Assembly (NCBI GenBank): GCA_023228065.1
Contig: JALOBX010000003.1
Span: forward strand, 1-64,000
Reading direction: 5' to 3'
DNA length: 64,000 nucleotides
Origin: Candidatus Pacearchaeota archaeon
GTDB taxonomy: Archaea > Nanoarchaeota > Nanoarchaeia > Pacearchaeales > GW2011-AR1
Positions 35,146 to 43,087 of the stretch are shown piece after piece. Under the pieces are notes generated by a model, which saw only the letters and a list, made by a program, of their open reading frames with translations, was not told where the DNA came from and searched no databases. The translations under genes were made by a program, and so were the position numbers. Every line of letters begins with the position of its first letter. Within the stretch, counting starts at the first letter, position 1.

Positions 35146-35301
35146 TTAAATTACCTTTCCGGTATAGAATCTTGTCTTCTGCTTTTTAATATTTTGAGCG
35201 GGAGCCTTCTTAGCTTTAGGAACTTTTGCTGTAATTGTCTTCACTGTTTTTGGTTTAACTATTCTACCGCCAGTAGACTTTTTAGGGACACCTGTTTTCA
35301 T
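35146..35301 (-). CDS. Lysine-rich small protein
   Basis: 51 residues: MKTGVPKKSTGGRIVKPKTV ... AQNIKKQKTRFYTGKVI. Below usual length limits; composition matches neighbouring lysine-rich genes, which supports it. Follows the head-tail adaptor gene by three bases. Confidence 0.5.
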   Translation of the reverse strand: MKTGVPKKSTGGRIVKPKTVKTITAKVPKAKKAPAQNIKKQKTRFYTGKVI

Positions 35302-35304
35302 TAT

Positions 35305-35865
35305 TTAACCTCGTTCTAAAGTTGGACCACTTCCAGTATAATCTTTTAAAAGTTCCATAGCTTCTTGACAAAGTCTACTTGCAACAGTTTTATATGAAAA
35401 AGATTCTGAAAGTTTTCCCCCAAGAGATTCCGAATAACTAGAGATTCCTCTACGTTGATTCTGAATATGCTCGTCTGGTTCTGCACTAAGAGACCCTATT
35501 AAATATGCTGCTTGCTGACAAGCAGCGGCTCTTACAGCTAGTCGCTGAAGTTCTTCCTCTTGAGATAATGTTCCTTGAGCAGTAACTGAAAGAGACCAAG
35601 GCCATGAAGAATTTCCACCTATCTTACTTGATCGTGGAAAAGCTAACGCTTGATAATCATATTTTTTATTTCCATGCCAGTGAAAAGCATCAATAGCTTT
35701 TGCAGCTCTTAATAACGATACTTCTTGATCAACAGTCGCAGCTGTGGCCCAAGCTAATCTAATACTAGAACCAAGCACGTTAGTTGCTATGTAAGATGAA
35801 GCATCAGTGACATCAATATATGCTGTAGCTCCAGATGAAGACCATGTAGCATCTATAGCTGTCAT
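35305..35865 (-). CDS. Head-tail adaptor (DnaT-like ssDNA-binding family fold, probable)
   Basis: 186 residues: AYIDVTDASSYIATN near the start, ASLLRAAKAIDAFHWHG-like helix (VSLLRAAKAIDAF), ALAFPRSSK, and ELQRLAVRAAACQQAAYLIG. This is the pattern of the phage adaptor family often annotated as DnaT-like, which joins portal to tail. The role is inferred from pattern and position. Confidence 0.65.
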   Translation of the reverse strand: MTAIDATWSSSGATAYIDVTDASSYIATNVLGSSIRLAWATAATVDQEVSLLRAAKAIDAFHWHGNKKYDYQALAFPRSSKIGGNSSWPWSLSVTAQGTLSQEEELQRLAVRAAACQQAAYLIGSLSAEPDEHIQNQRRGISSYSESLGGKLSESFSYKTVASRLCQEAMELLKDYTGSGPTLERG

Positions 35866-35867
35866 AA

Positions 35868-35924
35868 TTATTTGCCTTTTTCACCTTTAAGTTTCTTCTT
35901 AGAACCTTTTGATTTGCATCCCAT
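35868..35924 (-). CDS. Very short basic ORF
   Basis: 18 codons (MGCKSKGSKKKLKGEKGK) in the gap between two genes with GGAG 12 bases upstream. Resembles the lysine-rich neighbours in composition but may be chance. Confidence 0.25.
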   Translation of the reverse strand: MGCKSKGSKKKLKGEKGK

Positions 35925-35925
35925 C

Positions 35926-36120
35926 TTATTTCTTTACTCCTTTTTTCTTGCTTTTCTTCGAAAGTCCAGCCTCCGACAACGCGATGGCGATTGCCTGCTT
36001 TTGATTTGTCACAACTGGACCTTTTTTACCAGATTTTAATTCCCCAGCTTTCCATTCATTCATGACTTTAGCAACTTTCTTCTGCTTTTTAGTTTTTTCT
36101 TTAGATTTCTTATCAGGCAT
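35926..36120 (-). CDS. DUF6496-type small basic protein
   Basis: 64 residues. VMNEWKAGELKSGKKGPVV followed by TNQKQAIAIALSEAGLSKK is the signature of a widespread small basic family. Its function is unknown. It sits in the lysine-rich cluster. Confidence 0.7.
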   Translation of the reverse strand: MPDKKSKEKTKKQKKVAKVMNEWKAGELKSGKKGPVVTNQKQAIAIALSEAGLSKKSKKKGVKK

Positions 36121-36122
36121 TT

Positions 36123-36311
36123 TTATTTTACTCCTTTTCTAACTTTGTTAAACATTATTCCGTTATCGTTTTTATATGATTGTTTAGAATGATCAATGTC
36201 CATATCTTTAATGACTTTTGGTATTCCTTTTGGATAAGCTTTGCAAGTCCAATCACCATAGAAAAACATGCATTTATAACAAATAGGTTCTTTAATTACT
36301 TTCATTACCAA
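36123..36311 (-). CDS. Small Cys/His protein, C-A-Y-P-K-G-I-P family
   Basis: 62 residues (start at either ATG 36311 or 36305). CYKCMFF, CKAYPKGIP, DIDHSKQSYKNDNGIMF. Same C-C-C-H arrangement as 2792, 27212, 29463 and 48833. Overlaps the effector at 36305. Confidence 0.62.
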   Translation of the reverse strand: MVMKVIKEPICYKCMFFYGDWTCKAYPKGIPKVIKDMDIDHSKQSYKNDNGIMFNKVRKGVK

Positions 36312-37087
36312 TTACCTTTTTTCATTAAATCAAGCATTCTTATCATTTTAGGATTAAGTTCGCTTTTAGAAGAACTATTATAAATAGCAAAGTTTTCTGC
36401 TATACATTCAGCCAAATTATATTTTGCTCTATCTGTAATAGCATATTCTTTATAATTTTCTAAATTTCTATCATATTTACCAACACTTTTATCTATTCCA
36501 AGGTAAGTATTTATTCTATCAAAAAATCTATCATTAAAATGTAAATGATGACCCATTTCATGTAATACAGCAGCTTTTGTTTGCGAATATTTGTCTGAAG
36601 GAAAACAAAACATAGAATGAATTCCTCCACTTCCTAATTTACCATTATGATAATTTATATAAAAATTTCTCATTTTATCATTCTTTAAATTAATACCCTT
36701 ATTTGATTTTATTTCTTGATTAGTTCCTATAGCTATTCTGCCAATGTAATCTTCTTCTTCCGATGGTAAATAGGCAGCAAAGTGTCCATTATCAAATCTC
36801 ACTTCTAATAATTTGTATTTCATATGAAATTCTTTCATAGAATCATAAATAGTATTGTTAACTATTTCTATTTGCTTAGAATCATTACATGTACTATAAT
36901 CAACTTGTTTACAAATAGTTTTTTTAGCAAACTCTTCAAGTTTAATTTTATCAATTTTAGTTTTTGCTTTATTTTTTATTCTTTTACCTATTGTAGTGAG
37001 CTTTCTATTGTTAAGTTCTTTATCAGGATTCGGATCCTTAAAAGGTGGTGAAGGTTCTTTTCTTGGACGTGGTCCTGGAAAGCTCAT
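36305..37087 (-). CDS. Leader-tagged HExxH zinc metallopeptidase effector
   Basis: 260 residues. Leader with a shortened linker (GPRPRKEPSPPFKDPNPDK, RKLTTIGKRIKNKA). HEMGHH at 176-181 is the zinc site and LAECIAENFAIYN (225-237) gives the third ligand. Preceded by an all-beta region (LLEVRFDNGHFAAYLPSE). Third member of the peptidase group with 2977 and 29639; each has a different middle region, so targets probably differ. First effector after the late promoter at 37358. Confidence 0.8.
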   Translation of the reverse strand: MSFPGPRPRKEPSPPFKDPNPDKELNNRKLTTIGKRIKNKAKTKIDKIKLEEFAKKTICKQVDYSTCNDSKQIEIVNNTIYDSMKEFHMKYKLLEVRFDNGHFAAYLPSEEEDYIGRIAIGTNQEIKSNKGINLKNDKMRNFYINYHNGKLGSGGIHSMFCFPSDKYSQTKAAVLHEMGHHLHFNDRFFDRINTYLGIDKSVGKYDRNLENYKEYAITDRAKYNLAECIAENFAIYNSSSKSELNPKMIRMLDLMKKGNW

Positions 37088-37091
37088 CTAA

Positions 37092-37322
37092 TTATTCTCC
37101 ATATCTAGCAAGATCTAAATTCTCAAAAGTCTCATAATCTATACACTGCTCTACATCAAATTCATAATTACAGCCATTACATTTATGAAGACAAATTTCA
37201 CATACTATAGGCTTTGTAAGCCATTCACTAGAATATGTCCACTCACCTATTGGAACGATATTATTTGAGTTGCATTCTGGGCATAATGCTTCTTCTTCAT
37301 CTAAAACTACTTTTCTTTTCAT
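37092..37322 (-). CDS. Zinc-ribbon protein
   Basis: 76 residues. Three Cys pairs: CPEC (14-17), CEIC and CNGC, with acidic surroundings. Probable double zinc ribbon. First gene of the operon behind the promoter at 37358. Function unknown. Confidence 0.6.
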   Translation of the reverse strand: MKRKVVLDEEEALCPECNSNNIVPIGEWTYSSEWLTKPIVCEICLHKCNGCNYEFDVEQCIDYETFENLDLARYGE

Positions 37323-37357
37323 TTTCTTTCCCTTTTAAATATTTTGAATTTAATTAA

Positions 37358-37386
37358 ATATAAAGAAAAATCAGGCACTTATAAGT
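37358..37386 (-). promoter_or_regulatory. Late-type phage promoter (ACTTATAA-N14-TTTATAT)
   Basis: Minus strand: ACTTATAA, 14 bases, TTTATAT, followed by TTAATTAAA. It lies 35 bases upstream of the 37092-37322 gene and just behind the terminator at 37391-37425. It would drive the long head-joining/effector operon. Confidence 0.7.
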
Positions 37387-37390
37387 TTTT

Positions 37391-37425
37391 AAAAAAAATG
37401 GACAACCCCTATTTGTGAGTTGCCC
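37391..37425 (-). terminator. Rho-independent terminator
   Basis: Minus strand GGGCAAC - 12-base loop - GTTGTCC (one G-U pair) followed by A and eight T. It ends the operon of zinc-ribbon, lysis, glycosyltransferase and radical SAM genes, and sits directly in front of the next late promoter. Confidence 0.75.
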
Positions 37426-37466
37426 AATGTACATGGAGGTAAAGAATGAGAAGAGAAAGTGCATTG

Positions 37467-37649
37467 TTAATCTTTAAGCCAGAAGAAATTTCCTAAGAAT
37501 AGAATATCAAACTCCCATTCACATTCATCTTTGCAAATATAGAAAAGTGAATATGAATTACCTTTAATATCAAAAGTAATAAGGTCCAAAACAAAGAAAT
37601 TTTTCCAAACATCAAATGAAAATAAATCAAAACCAAATACATGATCCAT
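37467..37649 (-). CDS. Small aromatic-rich hypothetical protein
   Basis: 60 residues, very rich in Phe and Trp (FGFDLFSFDVWKNFFVLDL). A good ribosome site (GGGGGATTAAAA) precedes the ATG. No domain recognised. Confidence 0.45.
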   Translation of the reverse strand: MDHVFGFDLFSFDVWKNFFVLDLITFDIKGNSYSLFYICKDECEWEFDILFLGNFFWLKD

Positions 37650-37668
37650 TTTTAATCCCCCATAAAAA

Positions 37669-37875
37669 TTAGTTTTTCAACAGGCTCCAACTAATATGCT
37701 CAGTATGATCTAAATCATAAGGAGCGTGCTCTCCAGGCTGATAAACAGTACACCTCCAAATAGCCCCACAACTTCTACATTTATAATCAATTTCTTTAGT
37801 ACCGCTTTGATGAATAATTTTGTTTCCTGTGGGGATCAAAGACTCAATACTATTTTTGCAAGTTGGGCAACTCAT
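37669..37875 (-). CDS. Zinc-ribbon protein
   Basis: 68 residues: CPTC at 3-6 and CRSCGAIWRC at 33-42 form a typical ribbon resembling transcript-cleavage or Ogr/Delta-type fingers. Its start overlaps the stop of the next small membrane gene. Possible regulatory or RNA/DNA-binding role. Confidence 0.6.
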   Translation of the reverse strand: MSCPTCKNSIESLIPTGNKIIHQSGTKEIDYKCRSCGAIWRCTVYQPGEHAPYDLDHTEHISWSLLKN

Positions 37876-38072
37876 TATTTCACCTCTTTATTTACTAAAA
37901 TTTTATACAAATTATAACAAATAGCTATACCAGTAAAAGAAATAAAACAAATAGCACTATTTGATAATGAGTCAAAAGCGCTTTTAAAATGAAAAGGAAA
38001 ATCAAGTATAGAAGATAAAATAAGAATAGAAAAAACAAATTTATTAAAATGAAAATAGCTGCTATCGTACAC
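37875..38072 (-). CDS. Small two-helix membrane protein (holin candidate)
   Basis: 65 residues with two hydrophobic stretches (FVFSILILSSILDFPF and AICFISFTGIAICYNLY), followed by a charged end. It lies directly downstream of a membrane-anchored M23 peptidase, so a lysis role is plausible. The ORF start is not strongly supported. Confidence 0.45.
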   Translation of the reverse strand: MYDSSYFHFNKFVFSILILSSILDFPFHFKSAFDSLSNSAICFISFTGIAICYNLYKILVNKEVK

Positions 38073-38081
38073 CGTTTCATA

Positions 38082-38669
38082 TTAATATAACCATTTTGGT
38101 TTCATAAAATCTTTGTTAAAATTCCATAAAATCATTGGATTAATAGTTCTATTATTTATTTTTACTCCATAATGAACATGATTTCCAGTACTACGTCCAG
38201 TACTTCCCATTTCGCCTATTATTTGATTTTTCTTTATTTCATCTCCAACATTAACTAATCTTTTTCTCATGTGACCATAGATAGTTGTATAATACCCATG
38301 ATTAATCTCTATGTACTCACCATAGCCTCTTTTTGATTCTGAATAAACTACTATCCCAGGAGCTGTTGCTCGTATAATAGTTCCAGCTTTATTTGCTATG
38401 TCATAACCATCGTGAAACTCAGGCCACGGTTTTTTCCTATACCCATAACCACTTGTAAAATAACCTTCACAAGGATAATCAGTTGGTATTAGTTTGGCAA
38501 ATTCTATAGCTGCTAACTGATATTCAATAAAATATGATGTATTTCTATTTCTAATGTTGTAGAATTTATTAGCTTCTTCTTCTAAAGTATAACCAAAACT
38601 ATTTTCCACCCATACCGCCAGAAACATTATTAGTATCACCGCTAAAGTGTATTTTACCATTGTTTTCAT
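38082..38669 (-). CDS. Membrane-anchored M23 peptidase (cell-wall endopeptidase)
   Basis: 195 residues from ATG at 38669 (a TTG at 38690 is less likely). A membrane helix or signal at 5-22 (YTLAVILIMFLAVW). The LytM/M23 domain is complete: YFTSGYGYRKKPWPEFHDGY (first His and Asp), IRATAPGIVVYSESKRGYG, INHGYYTTIYGHM (HxH region) and GNHVHYGV. Probably cleaves peptidoglycan cross-bridges for lysis or entry. Start overlaps the gene at 38599. Confidence 0.8.
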   Translation of the reverse strand: MKTMVKYTLAVILIMFLAVWVENSFGYTLEEEANKFYNIRNRNTSYFIEYQLAAIEFAKLIPTDYPCEGYFTSGYGYRKKPWPEFHDGYDIANKAGTIIRATAPGIVVYSESKRGYGEYIEINHGYYTTIYGHMRKRLVNVGDEIKKNQIIGEMGSTGRSTGNHVHYGVKINNRTINPMILWNFNKDFMKPKWLY

Positions 38670-39258
38670 AGAAATAATTATCACTCCCAACAGACTTCAA
38701 TAATTCAGAAGTCAAAAGGATCATAGTATAAATTTCTGTTTCTTTTACCTTGATCATTTTCTTTAAGTTTTCAATTTCAAGATCTTTTACTTTTATAATT
38801 GATTCTAGTTCAAATTTTTCTTGTTCTAATTTAGAAACCCTATCTTGCAGTCTAATTTTTTCAGTATCATTTTCTAATTCGGCCTTTCTCGTTTCATAAG
38901 CTATATTAACTTTAGTTGTATAATATCTATCTGTATCTGCTTTAAAAAAAATATATGGCATTATGATATACAAAAATGCCCATGTTAAAAGTAAAAGAAC
39001 AAAAATAGTAAGACCGAACCAGGTCCATTTTTGAGGATATGTATTAAAATGGTTCTTAAGTTTCTTCTTATAAGATAAAAAACATTTCTTTATCTTAGTT
39101 ATCAAAGGAACTTTTTTGGTATCAATTACTTTATCTTTTACTATGGTTTCTGTAGATATTTCTTTAGTTTTAACAGTTTTATTCAAAATAGGTTTAGTCT
39201 CCTTTTTCTCAATAATCGGAGTATTCTCAATTTTATTTTTGGGTCTGCCTCTAGGCAT
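38599..39258 (-). CDS. Membrane protein with long coiled coil (spanin-like candidate)
   Basis: 219 residues. Begins MPRGRPKNK (an AT-hook-like GRP), a Lys-rich cytoplasmic part, one strong membrane helix at about 77-101 (FGLTIFVLLLLTWAFLYIIM), then coiled coil (LQDRVSKLEQEKFELESIIK). The C-terminal 24 codons overlap the M23 peptidase gene in another frame. Topology resembles an inner-membrane spanin, but it could be another envelope protein. Confidence 0.5.
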   Translation of the reverse strand: MPRGRPKNKIENTPIIEKKETKPILNKTVKTKEISTETIVKDKVIDTKKVPLITKIKKCFLSYKKKLKNHFNTYPQKWTWFGLTIFVLLLLTWAFLYIIMPYIFFKADTDRYYTTKVNIAYETRKAELENDTEKIRLQDRVSKLEQEKFELESIIKVKDLEIENLKKMIKVKETEIYTMILLTSELLKSVGSDNYFYENNGKIHFSGDTNNVSGGMGGK

Positions 39259-39262
39259 AATA

Positions 39263-39649
39263 TCACTCCATATTTGCTTCTTCTTTAGACAAATAATCTT
39301 GTATTATTTGTAACCACTTTTTGAATGTTCGTACCTTAATAGTCATTGATTCCCTATCTGGCCCAGTATTGATTCTTGTTGAAAGCATACCTGATAGTAC
39401 ATCCGCAAGCATATCTTGACGTAGTTTAAGAAATTCTTCATCTATTTTAATATGTTTCTTTTGTTTTTCTTTTTTAACTTCTTTTTCAGGAACTATAGAC
39501 GTTTCTATTGTAATTTCTGCAGGAAGTTCTGTTACAACTGGATTATCTACTGAGAGAACATCTTCATTCTCTATCTTAATAGTTTGCTTCCCCAAAATAT
39601 TGTCAATAGCATCTGCTCCTGTTTCTACTTTTTTAGGTGGTCGTCCCAT
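39263..39649 (-). CDS. Hypothetical protein with GRPPKK start
   Basis: 128 residues, acidic middle and a helical C-terminus (FLKLRQDMLADVLSGML, FKKWLQIIQDYLSKEE). The MGRPPKK start resembles the next gene's MPRGRPK, as AT-hook-like or targeting tails. No family recognised. Confidence 0.5.
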   Translation of the reverse strand: MGRPPKKVETGADAIDNILGKQTIKIENEDVLSVDNPVVTELPAEITIETSIVPEKEVKKEKQKKHIKIDEEFLKLRQDMLADVLSGMLSTRINTGPDRESMTIKVRTFKKWLQIIQDYLSKEEANME

Positions 39650-39651
39650 TC

Positions 39652-39771
39652 TTACTTTTCCTCCTTCTTAAAATCTTTTGGATTGATTTTGTATTTAGGT
39701 TTTATTTCTGTTTTAGAAACTTTAGGCTTTACTCTATTCTTTCTTTTTATGGTTCTTTGTATACTACTCAT
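39652..39771 (-). CDS. Small basic protein
   Basis: 39 residues (MSSIQRTIKRKNRVKPKVSK ... FKKEEK), below usual limits. GAGG lies before the ATG and it is placed between two genes without overlap. Function unknown. Confidence 0.45.
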   Translation of the reverse strand: MSSIQRTIKRKNRVKPKVSKTEIKPKYKINPKDFKKEEK

Positions 39772-39773
39772 TT

Positions 39774-40001
39774 TTAAACCTCAACTACAATGTCGTACTT
39801 ATTATCTTTATCTGTTGGATTATAATTATATGGTCTTCCAAATCCTACAACAACTTTTGTTAAGCAATTTGGACAGGCATACATGTCACCAGACATATCA
39901 TAAATACTAACTTTTTGTTTTTTATCAAAGAATCTGACTACAAAACCATTCTTTTCACAAGTCATCTCCTTATCACACATTACACATATTGGCCGTTGCA
40001 T
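39774..40001 (-). CDS. Zinc-ribbon protein
   Basis: 75 residues: CVMC at 6-9, then CPNC around 44-47, with a Cys at 15. A treble-clef-like zinc ribbon. Upstream DNA (40002-40056) is AT-rich with TATAAT-like stretches and may hold a promoter, but I cannot define it. Confidence 0.55.
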   Translation of the reverse strand: MQRPICVMCDKEMTCEKNGFVVRFFDKKQKVSIYDMSGDMYACPNCLTKVVVGFGRPYNYNPTDKDNKYDIVVEV

Positions 40002-40056
40002 AATTAAACCTATAATATATATTATATTTTAAAAAATAGATTTTAGGATCTTGTAC

Positions 40057-40353
40057 TTATCCACCACTCCCATCTTCAAAAGAAATATAGTCAGTTCTAC
40101 ATTTTATAGAACAACACCAAACATGTGTTATCTTATCATAATAACCTTTAACGTCATTTGGAAATTCTTTATAACACACTCCACAAATATTAGTTTTTGG
40201 AAACAAAATTTCAATAGCATCATTAATTGCAGATTGATAACTCATTTTTGAAATAATATCTTCAGCTTTAAAGTTATCAAATTCTTTAAATATAGAATGT
40301 CTTTCTTCTTTCTTTTTAGTCATTAAATCAAGAAAAGTTTTCTTATCTATCAT
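40057..40353 (-). CDS. Zinc-finger protein
   Basis: 98 residues. Helical N-terminus then CGVC (57-60) and CCSIKC (81-86), a possible zinc finger. Overlaps the upstream gene by four bases. Possible nucleic-acid-binding role. Confidence 0.5.
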   Translation of the reverse strand: MIDKKTFLDLMTKKKEERHSIFKEFDNFKAEDIISKMSYQSAINDAIEILFPKTNICGVCYKEFPNDVKGYYDKITHVWCCSIKCRTDYISFEDGSGG

Positions 40354-40607
40354 CTGCTACTCCTTGAATGAAATACTTCTTCTGAGGGGTCATGGTTAGA
40401 AAGACCTGCCTGTTCAAAATGAGGAATAGATAACTTATCATTAGATCTCTGATGCGTTATTGGTTGAAATATTTTTCTATACTTAGAAGCCATTCTTGTA
40501 GTAGGCTCTTTCTTATTTAACTCACACCAATCAAGAAAGTGTTTGTTAGTTTTGGCAAATTTGGCATTAGACATTCTCTTTTCGGTAATAATTTCTTTCT
40601 CTTTCAT
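40350..40607 (-). CDS. Hypothetical protein
   Basis: 85 residues, basic, N-terminal helix (EKRMSNAKFAKTNKHFLDW) and an Arg/His/Ser-rich end. It overlaps the glycosyltransferase gene and the zinc-finger gene by four bases each. No family recognised. Confidence 0.5.
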   Translation of the reverse strand: MKEKEIITEKRMSNAKFAKTNKHFLDWCELNKKEPTTRMASKYRKIFQPITHQRSNDKLSIPHFEQAGLSNHDPSEEVFHSRSSR

Positions 40608-41830
40608 TTAATTAGCTCCTTATACAAATCTATTAATCTCCCAATCTGGTTCTCCATAGATAACAAATTTCTAACTTTCATTAAGTTAGATCTTTTTTCT
40701 AAGTATTCTTCATAGGCATAATTTCTAATATCATTAATATCTTTTAAAGTAAAACCAATATCATATTGGTCAATTATCTTTCCAACTTCGCTATTTTTAT
40801 TTCCTATACTTGGAACTCCAGCAGCAACTGCATCAAAAAGCTTGTTAAATATTCCCCACTTAATCTGGCGACAAATAATTCCACCAGGATCTGGGTAAAA
40901 AGCTAAACTGAAATGAAACTTTGTCATCTCTTTTATTAGTGAGAAGTATTCAACAAATCCACCGTATTTAACATCAAGATTTTTATAATACTCAACTGCT
41001 TCTTTAACATCAGGAATATAAAAAGTCAATGGTAAATGTTTATCTTGAAAAGACTTAGCAACGGAAGTCATATCTCTATAAGGAAGAGCTTGAGCCGTTT
41101 GTGAATTAGGATGAACAGCTGAACCTTGGAAAATATAACTAAGAGTATACTCTTTTTCTATAGCATGCCATTCTCCACGAGTTCCTATATTAGTTATATA
41201 ATCATATGGCTTAATAGGACCTTCGTCAATATAAAAACACTGTGGCATTGCTGACATTAATGAAATAGATTTTTCAGATTCATAAGCATCATCAAAACAT
41301 TCTTTAATTGGATTGCTAACGTGTATAAAAGCATCTGAACATTGAACTGCTTTTATTTCATCATCTACTATTCTTCCGGTCCTAATTAGTTCTGAATCAT
41401 GGACATCAAACACAACTTTAATATTCCAATCACTTGAAAATTCTTTTCTAACTTCATCGGCATACCACCCAAGATAATAAGGCTCGTTATGCCAATGAAG
41501 AATTACTTTTTTATTTTGCTGACCCAAAATAAGAGTTTTTAAAATACGTTTTAATTGTGACACTTCAAAATAGGGGATGTACATTTCAAGATGTGGCATT
41601 ATAGAAGCAACAATTCCTTGAAATGTATAGTAGCCGACAATAATTACTTTGTATCCTTTATAGAGCAGAGGAATAGCTTCTTTGATTACTCTTGAACAAC
41701 AATGATAACTAATCATTATAACTAATGGTAGATCGGGATTTGTTTCAAATTCCCTTGGCCTAATTTTTGTTGGATCAAGAGGATGAAGAATAGGAACTGA
41801 AAAATCAGCATTAGGATTAATTTCTACCAT
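40604..41830 (-). CDS. Glycosyltransferase (GT-B fold, GT4-like)
   Basis: 408 residues. SYHCCSRVIKEAIPLLYKGY and VVFDVHDSELIRTGR fit the N-terminal Rossmann half; LTFYIPDVKE, FSLAFYPDPGGI and FDAVAAGVPSIGN (with a nearby Glu) fit the donor-binding half. Second glycosyltransferase in the window besides 11208-14165. Probably modifies a virion or host surface sugar, or phage DNA; no evidence decides. Confidence 0.75.
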   Translation of the reverse strand: MVEINPNADFSVPILHPLDPTKIRPREFETNPDLPLVIMISYHCCSRVIKEAIPLLYKGYKVIIVGYYTFQGIVASIMPHLEMYIPYFEVSQLKRILKTLILGQQNKKVILHWHNEPYYLGWYADEVRKEFSSDWNIKVVFDVHDSELIRTGRIVDDEIKAVQCSDAFIHVSNPIKECFDDAYESEKSISLMSAMPQCFYIDEGPIKPYDYITNIGTRGEWHAIEKEYTLSYIFQGSAVHPNSQTAQALPYRDMTSVAKSFQDKHLPLTFYIPDVKEAVEYYKNLDVKYGGFVEYFSLIKEMTKFHFSLAFYPDPGGIICRQIKWGIFNKLFDAVAAGVPSIGNKNSEVGKIIDQYDIGFTLKDINDIRNYAYEEYLEKRSNLMKVRNLLSMENQIGRLIDLYKELIK

Positions 41831-41983
41831 TTAGTCTTTTAAACCTTCTTCTATTTTATAACAAAATGAGTTGAATCGTTCTTCTAATTTAGAAATATGC
41901 GGGGAGACATAATTTTGTATTTTATAAGCTAAACACATTTTAATAAGAAATTCTTTCCATTCTTTATCAGTAATATCAGACAT
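41831..41983 (-). CDS. Small helical hypothetical protein
   Basis: 50 residues (MSDITDKEWKEFLIKMCLAY ... EEGLKD). Ends one base before the glycosyltransferase start and overlaps the next gene by eight bases. No motif. Confidence 0.5.
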   Translation of the reverse strand: MSDITDKEWKEFLIKMCLAYKIQNYVSPHISKLEERFNSFCYKIEEGLKD

Positions 41984-42164
41984 TTTTAAACTTACTTATA
42001 AGTTGTTTGATATGACTATCAGCAATAATAACTAATACTTCAAAGTCACTTATCTGAATATCAACATCTATTTTATTGTAATTATGGCAATCAGAAATCT
42101 TATCTTTCATTTTGAAGAGAAAATTTTCAAGTTTCTCAATGTCTTCTTGTTTAAATTTAGTCAT
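41976..42164 (-). CDS. Small helical hypothetical protein
   Basis: 62 residues, DIEKLENFLFKMKDK then VDIQISDFEVLVIIADSHI. Shares the (D/K)VLVIIA / VKILLCMARA type segment with the next upstream protein, so the two may be distant paralogues. One-base overlap with it. Confidence 0.5.
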   Translation of the reverse strand: MTKFKQEDIEKLENFLFKMKDKISDCHNYNKIDVDIQISDFEVLVIIADSHIKQLISKFKNV

Positions 42165-42472
42165 TATTTTTTAAACCAATTTTTAATATCTTTGAAAATA
42201 TCAATAACAAATTCTTTAAGAGAATAATTAACTTTTATCTGACTATCAAGAGTCATCTTCTGTAGGCTTTTACTCATACTAAAAAAAGCTCTTGCCATGC
42301 ATAAAAGTATTTTAACATCTTTAACTTTAAGCGTTATATCTTCATGATTATGTACTTCATAAGTTATTAAAAGTGTATCAAGTTTATCTAACCATTTACT
42401 AGAAATATTAATAGTATTGTTAATAGTATTGTTAATATCATTCAAAGATTCTTTATTTATAATTTTTTTCAT
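42164..42472 (-). CDS. Small helical hypothetical protein
   Basis: 102 residues: a Asn/Ile-rich N-terminus (NDINNTINNTINISSKW), then EDITLKVKDVKILLCMARAF similar to the 41976 product. Function unknown. Confidence 0.5.
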   Translation of the reverse strand: MKKIINKESLNDINNTINNTINISSKWLDKLDTLLITYEVHNHEDITLKVKDVKILLCMARAFFSMSKSLQKMTLDSQIKVNYSLKEFVIDIFKDIKNWFKK

Positions 42473-42483
42473 AGTTTTTAAAC

Positions 42484-42876
42484 CTAATAAACCGTTATTA
42501 TTTGTAAGACTACAAATTCTAATTTTTTACCGATCATTCCATAAGCTTTTATCTTTTTATTAATATAAAAATTTAAAGGTGCTTTTGAAAGTACAACAAA
42601 GTTCTCTTTTGTTATATACCAATAACTTTTATCTATTTCTGTTTGTGTTCGGAATAATCCACCAGTTATTTCATCTTTTTCTTCAATTAATTGTTTATCA
42701 ATTGTAAAAACAATATATACTTTTTTAGAAAAATTCCAATAATAAGGACAATCTATAGATGGAGAAAAATTTGGAATATCTTCTGGCAATATAGTTAGTG
42801 GTTTATATTCTTCTATGCAAGCTGTCGTAAATATAATTAATATTAACAAAAACACCAAATATTTTAATTTTGACAT
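42484..42876 (-). CDS. Lipoprotein
   Basis: 130 residues from the ATG at 42876 with GGAGAGTAAA in front; the start abuts the previous stop. Signal peptide LKYLVFLLILIIFTTAC with Cys as lipidation site (TTAC). The mature part is beta-rich with KAYGMIGKKLEFV near the end. Phage-encoded lipoproteins often alter the host envelope against superinfection; that is inference. Confidence 0.65.
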   Translation of the reverse strand: MSKLKYLVFLLILIIFTTACIEEYKPLTILPEDIPNFSPSIDCPYYWNFSKKVYIVFTIDKQLIEEKDEITGGLFRTQTEIDKSYWYITKENFVVLSKAPLNFYINKKIKAYGMIGKKLEFVVLQIITVY

Positions 42877-42877
42877 T

Positions 42878-43087
42878 TTACTCTCCAAAAATGAAGTTGT
42901 TGACATTTCCATCTATACACCAATCAACTTTAGCTTTTTCAAATTCTCCAAGTCCTTCATACCAAGTAACAAATTCTTGAATTTCTTCATTACAATCATT
43001 ACAAACTTGCTTTCCTCTAACAACACGCTTAAAAGGTTTTTCAGAAGACAAACCGCAAAACTGACAGCGAGATTTAATATTAGCCAT
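42878..43087 (-). CDS. Zinc-finger protein
   Basis: 69 residues from the ATG at 43087 (GAGG six bases upstream). CQFCG at 8-12 and CNDC at 29-32 make a ClpX-type/short zinc ribbon layout. The acidic C-terminal part continues to the stop next to the lipoprotein start. Confidence 0.6.
   Translation of the reverse strand: MANIKSRCQFCGLSSEKPFKRVVRGKQVCNDCNEEIQEFVTWYEGLGEFEKAKVDWCIDGNVNNFIFGE

Noticed and set aside
41976..42003. Additional late promoter copy (ACTTATAA on the minus strand)
   Set aside because: TTATAAGT occurs but the second block 14 bases away does not match TTTATAT, and it lies in a coding overlap.
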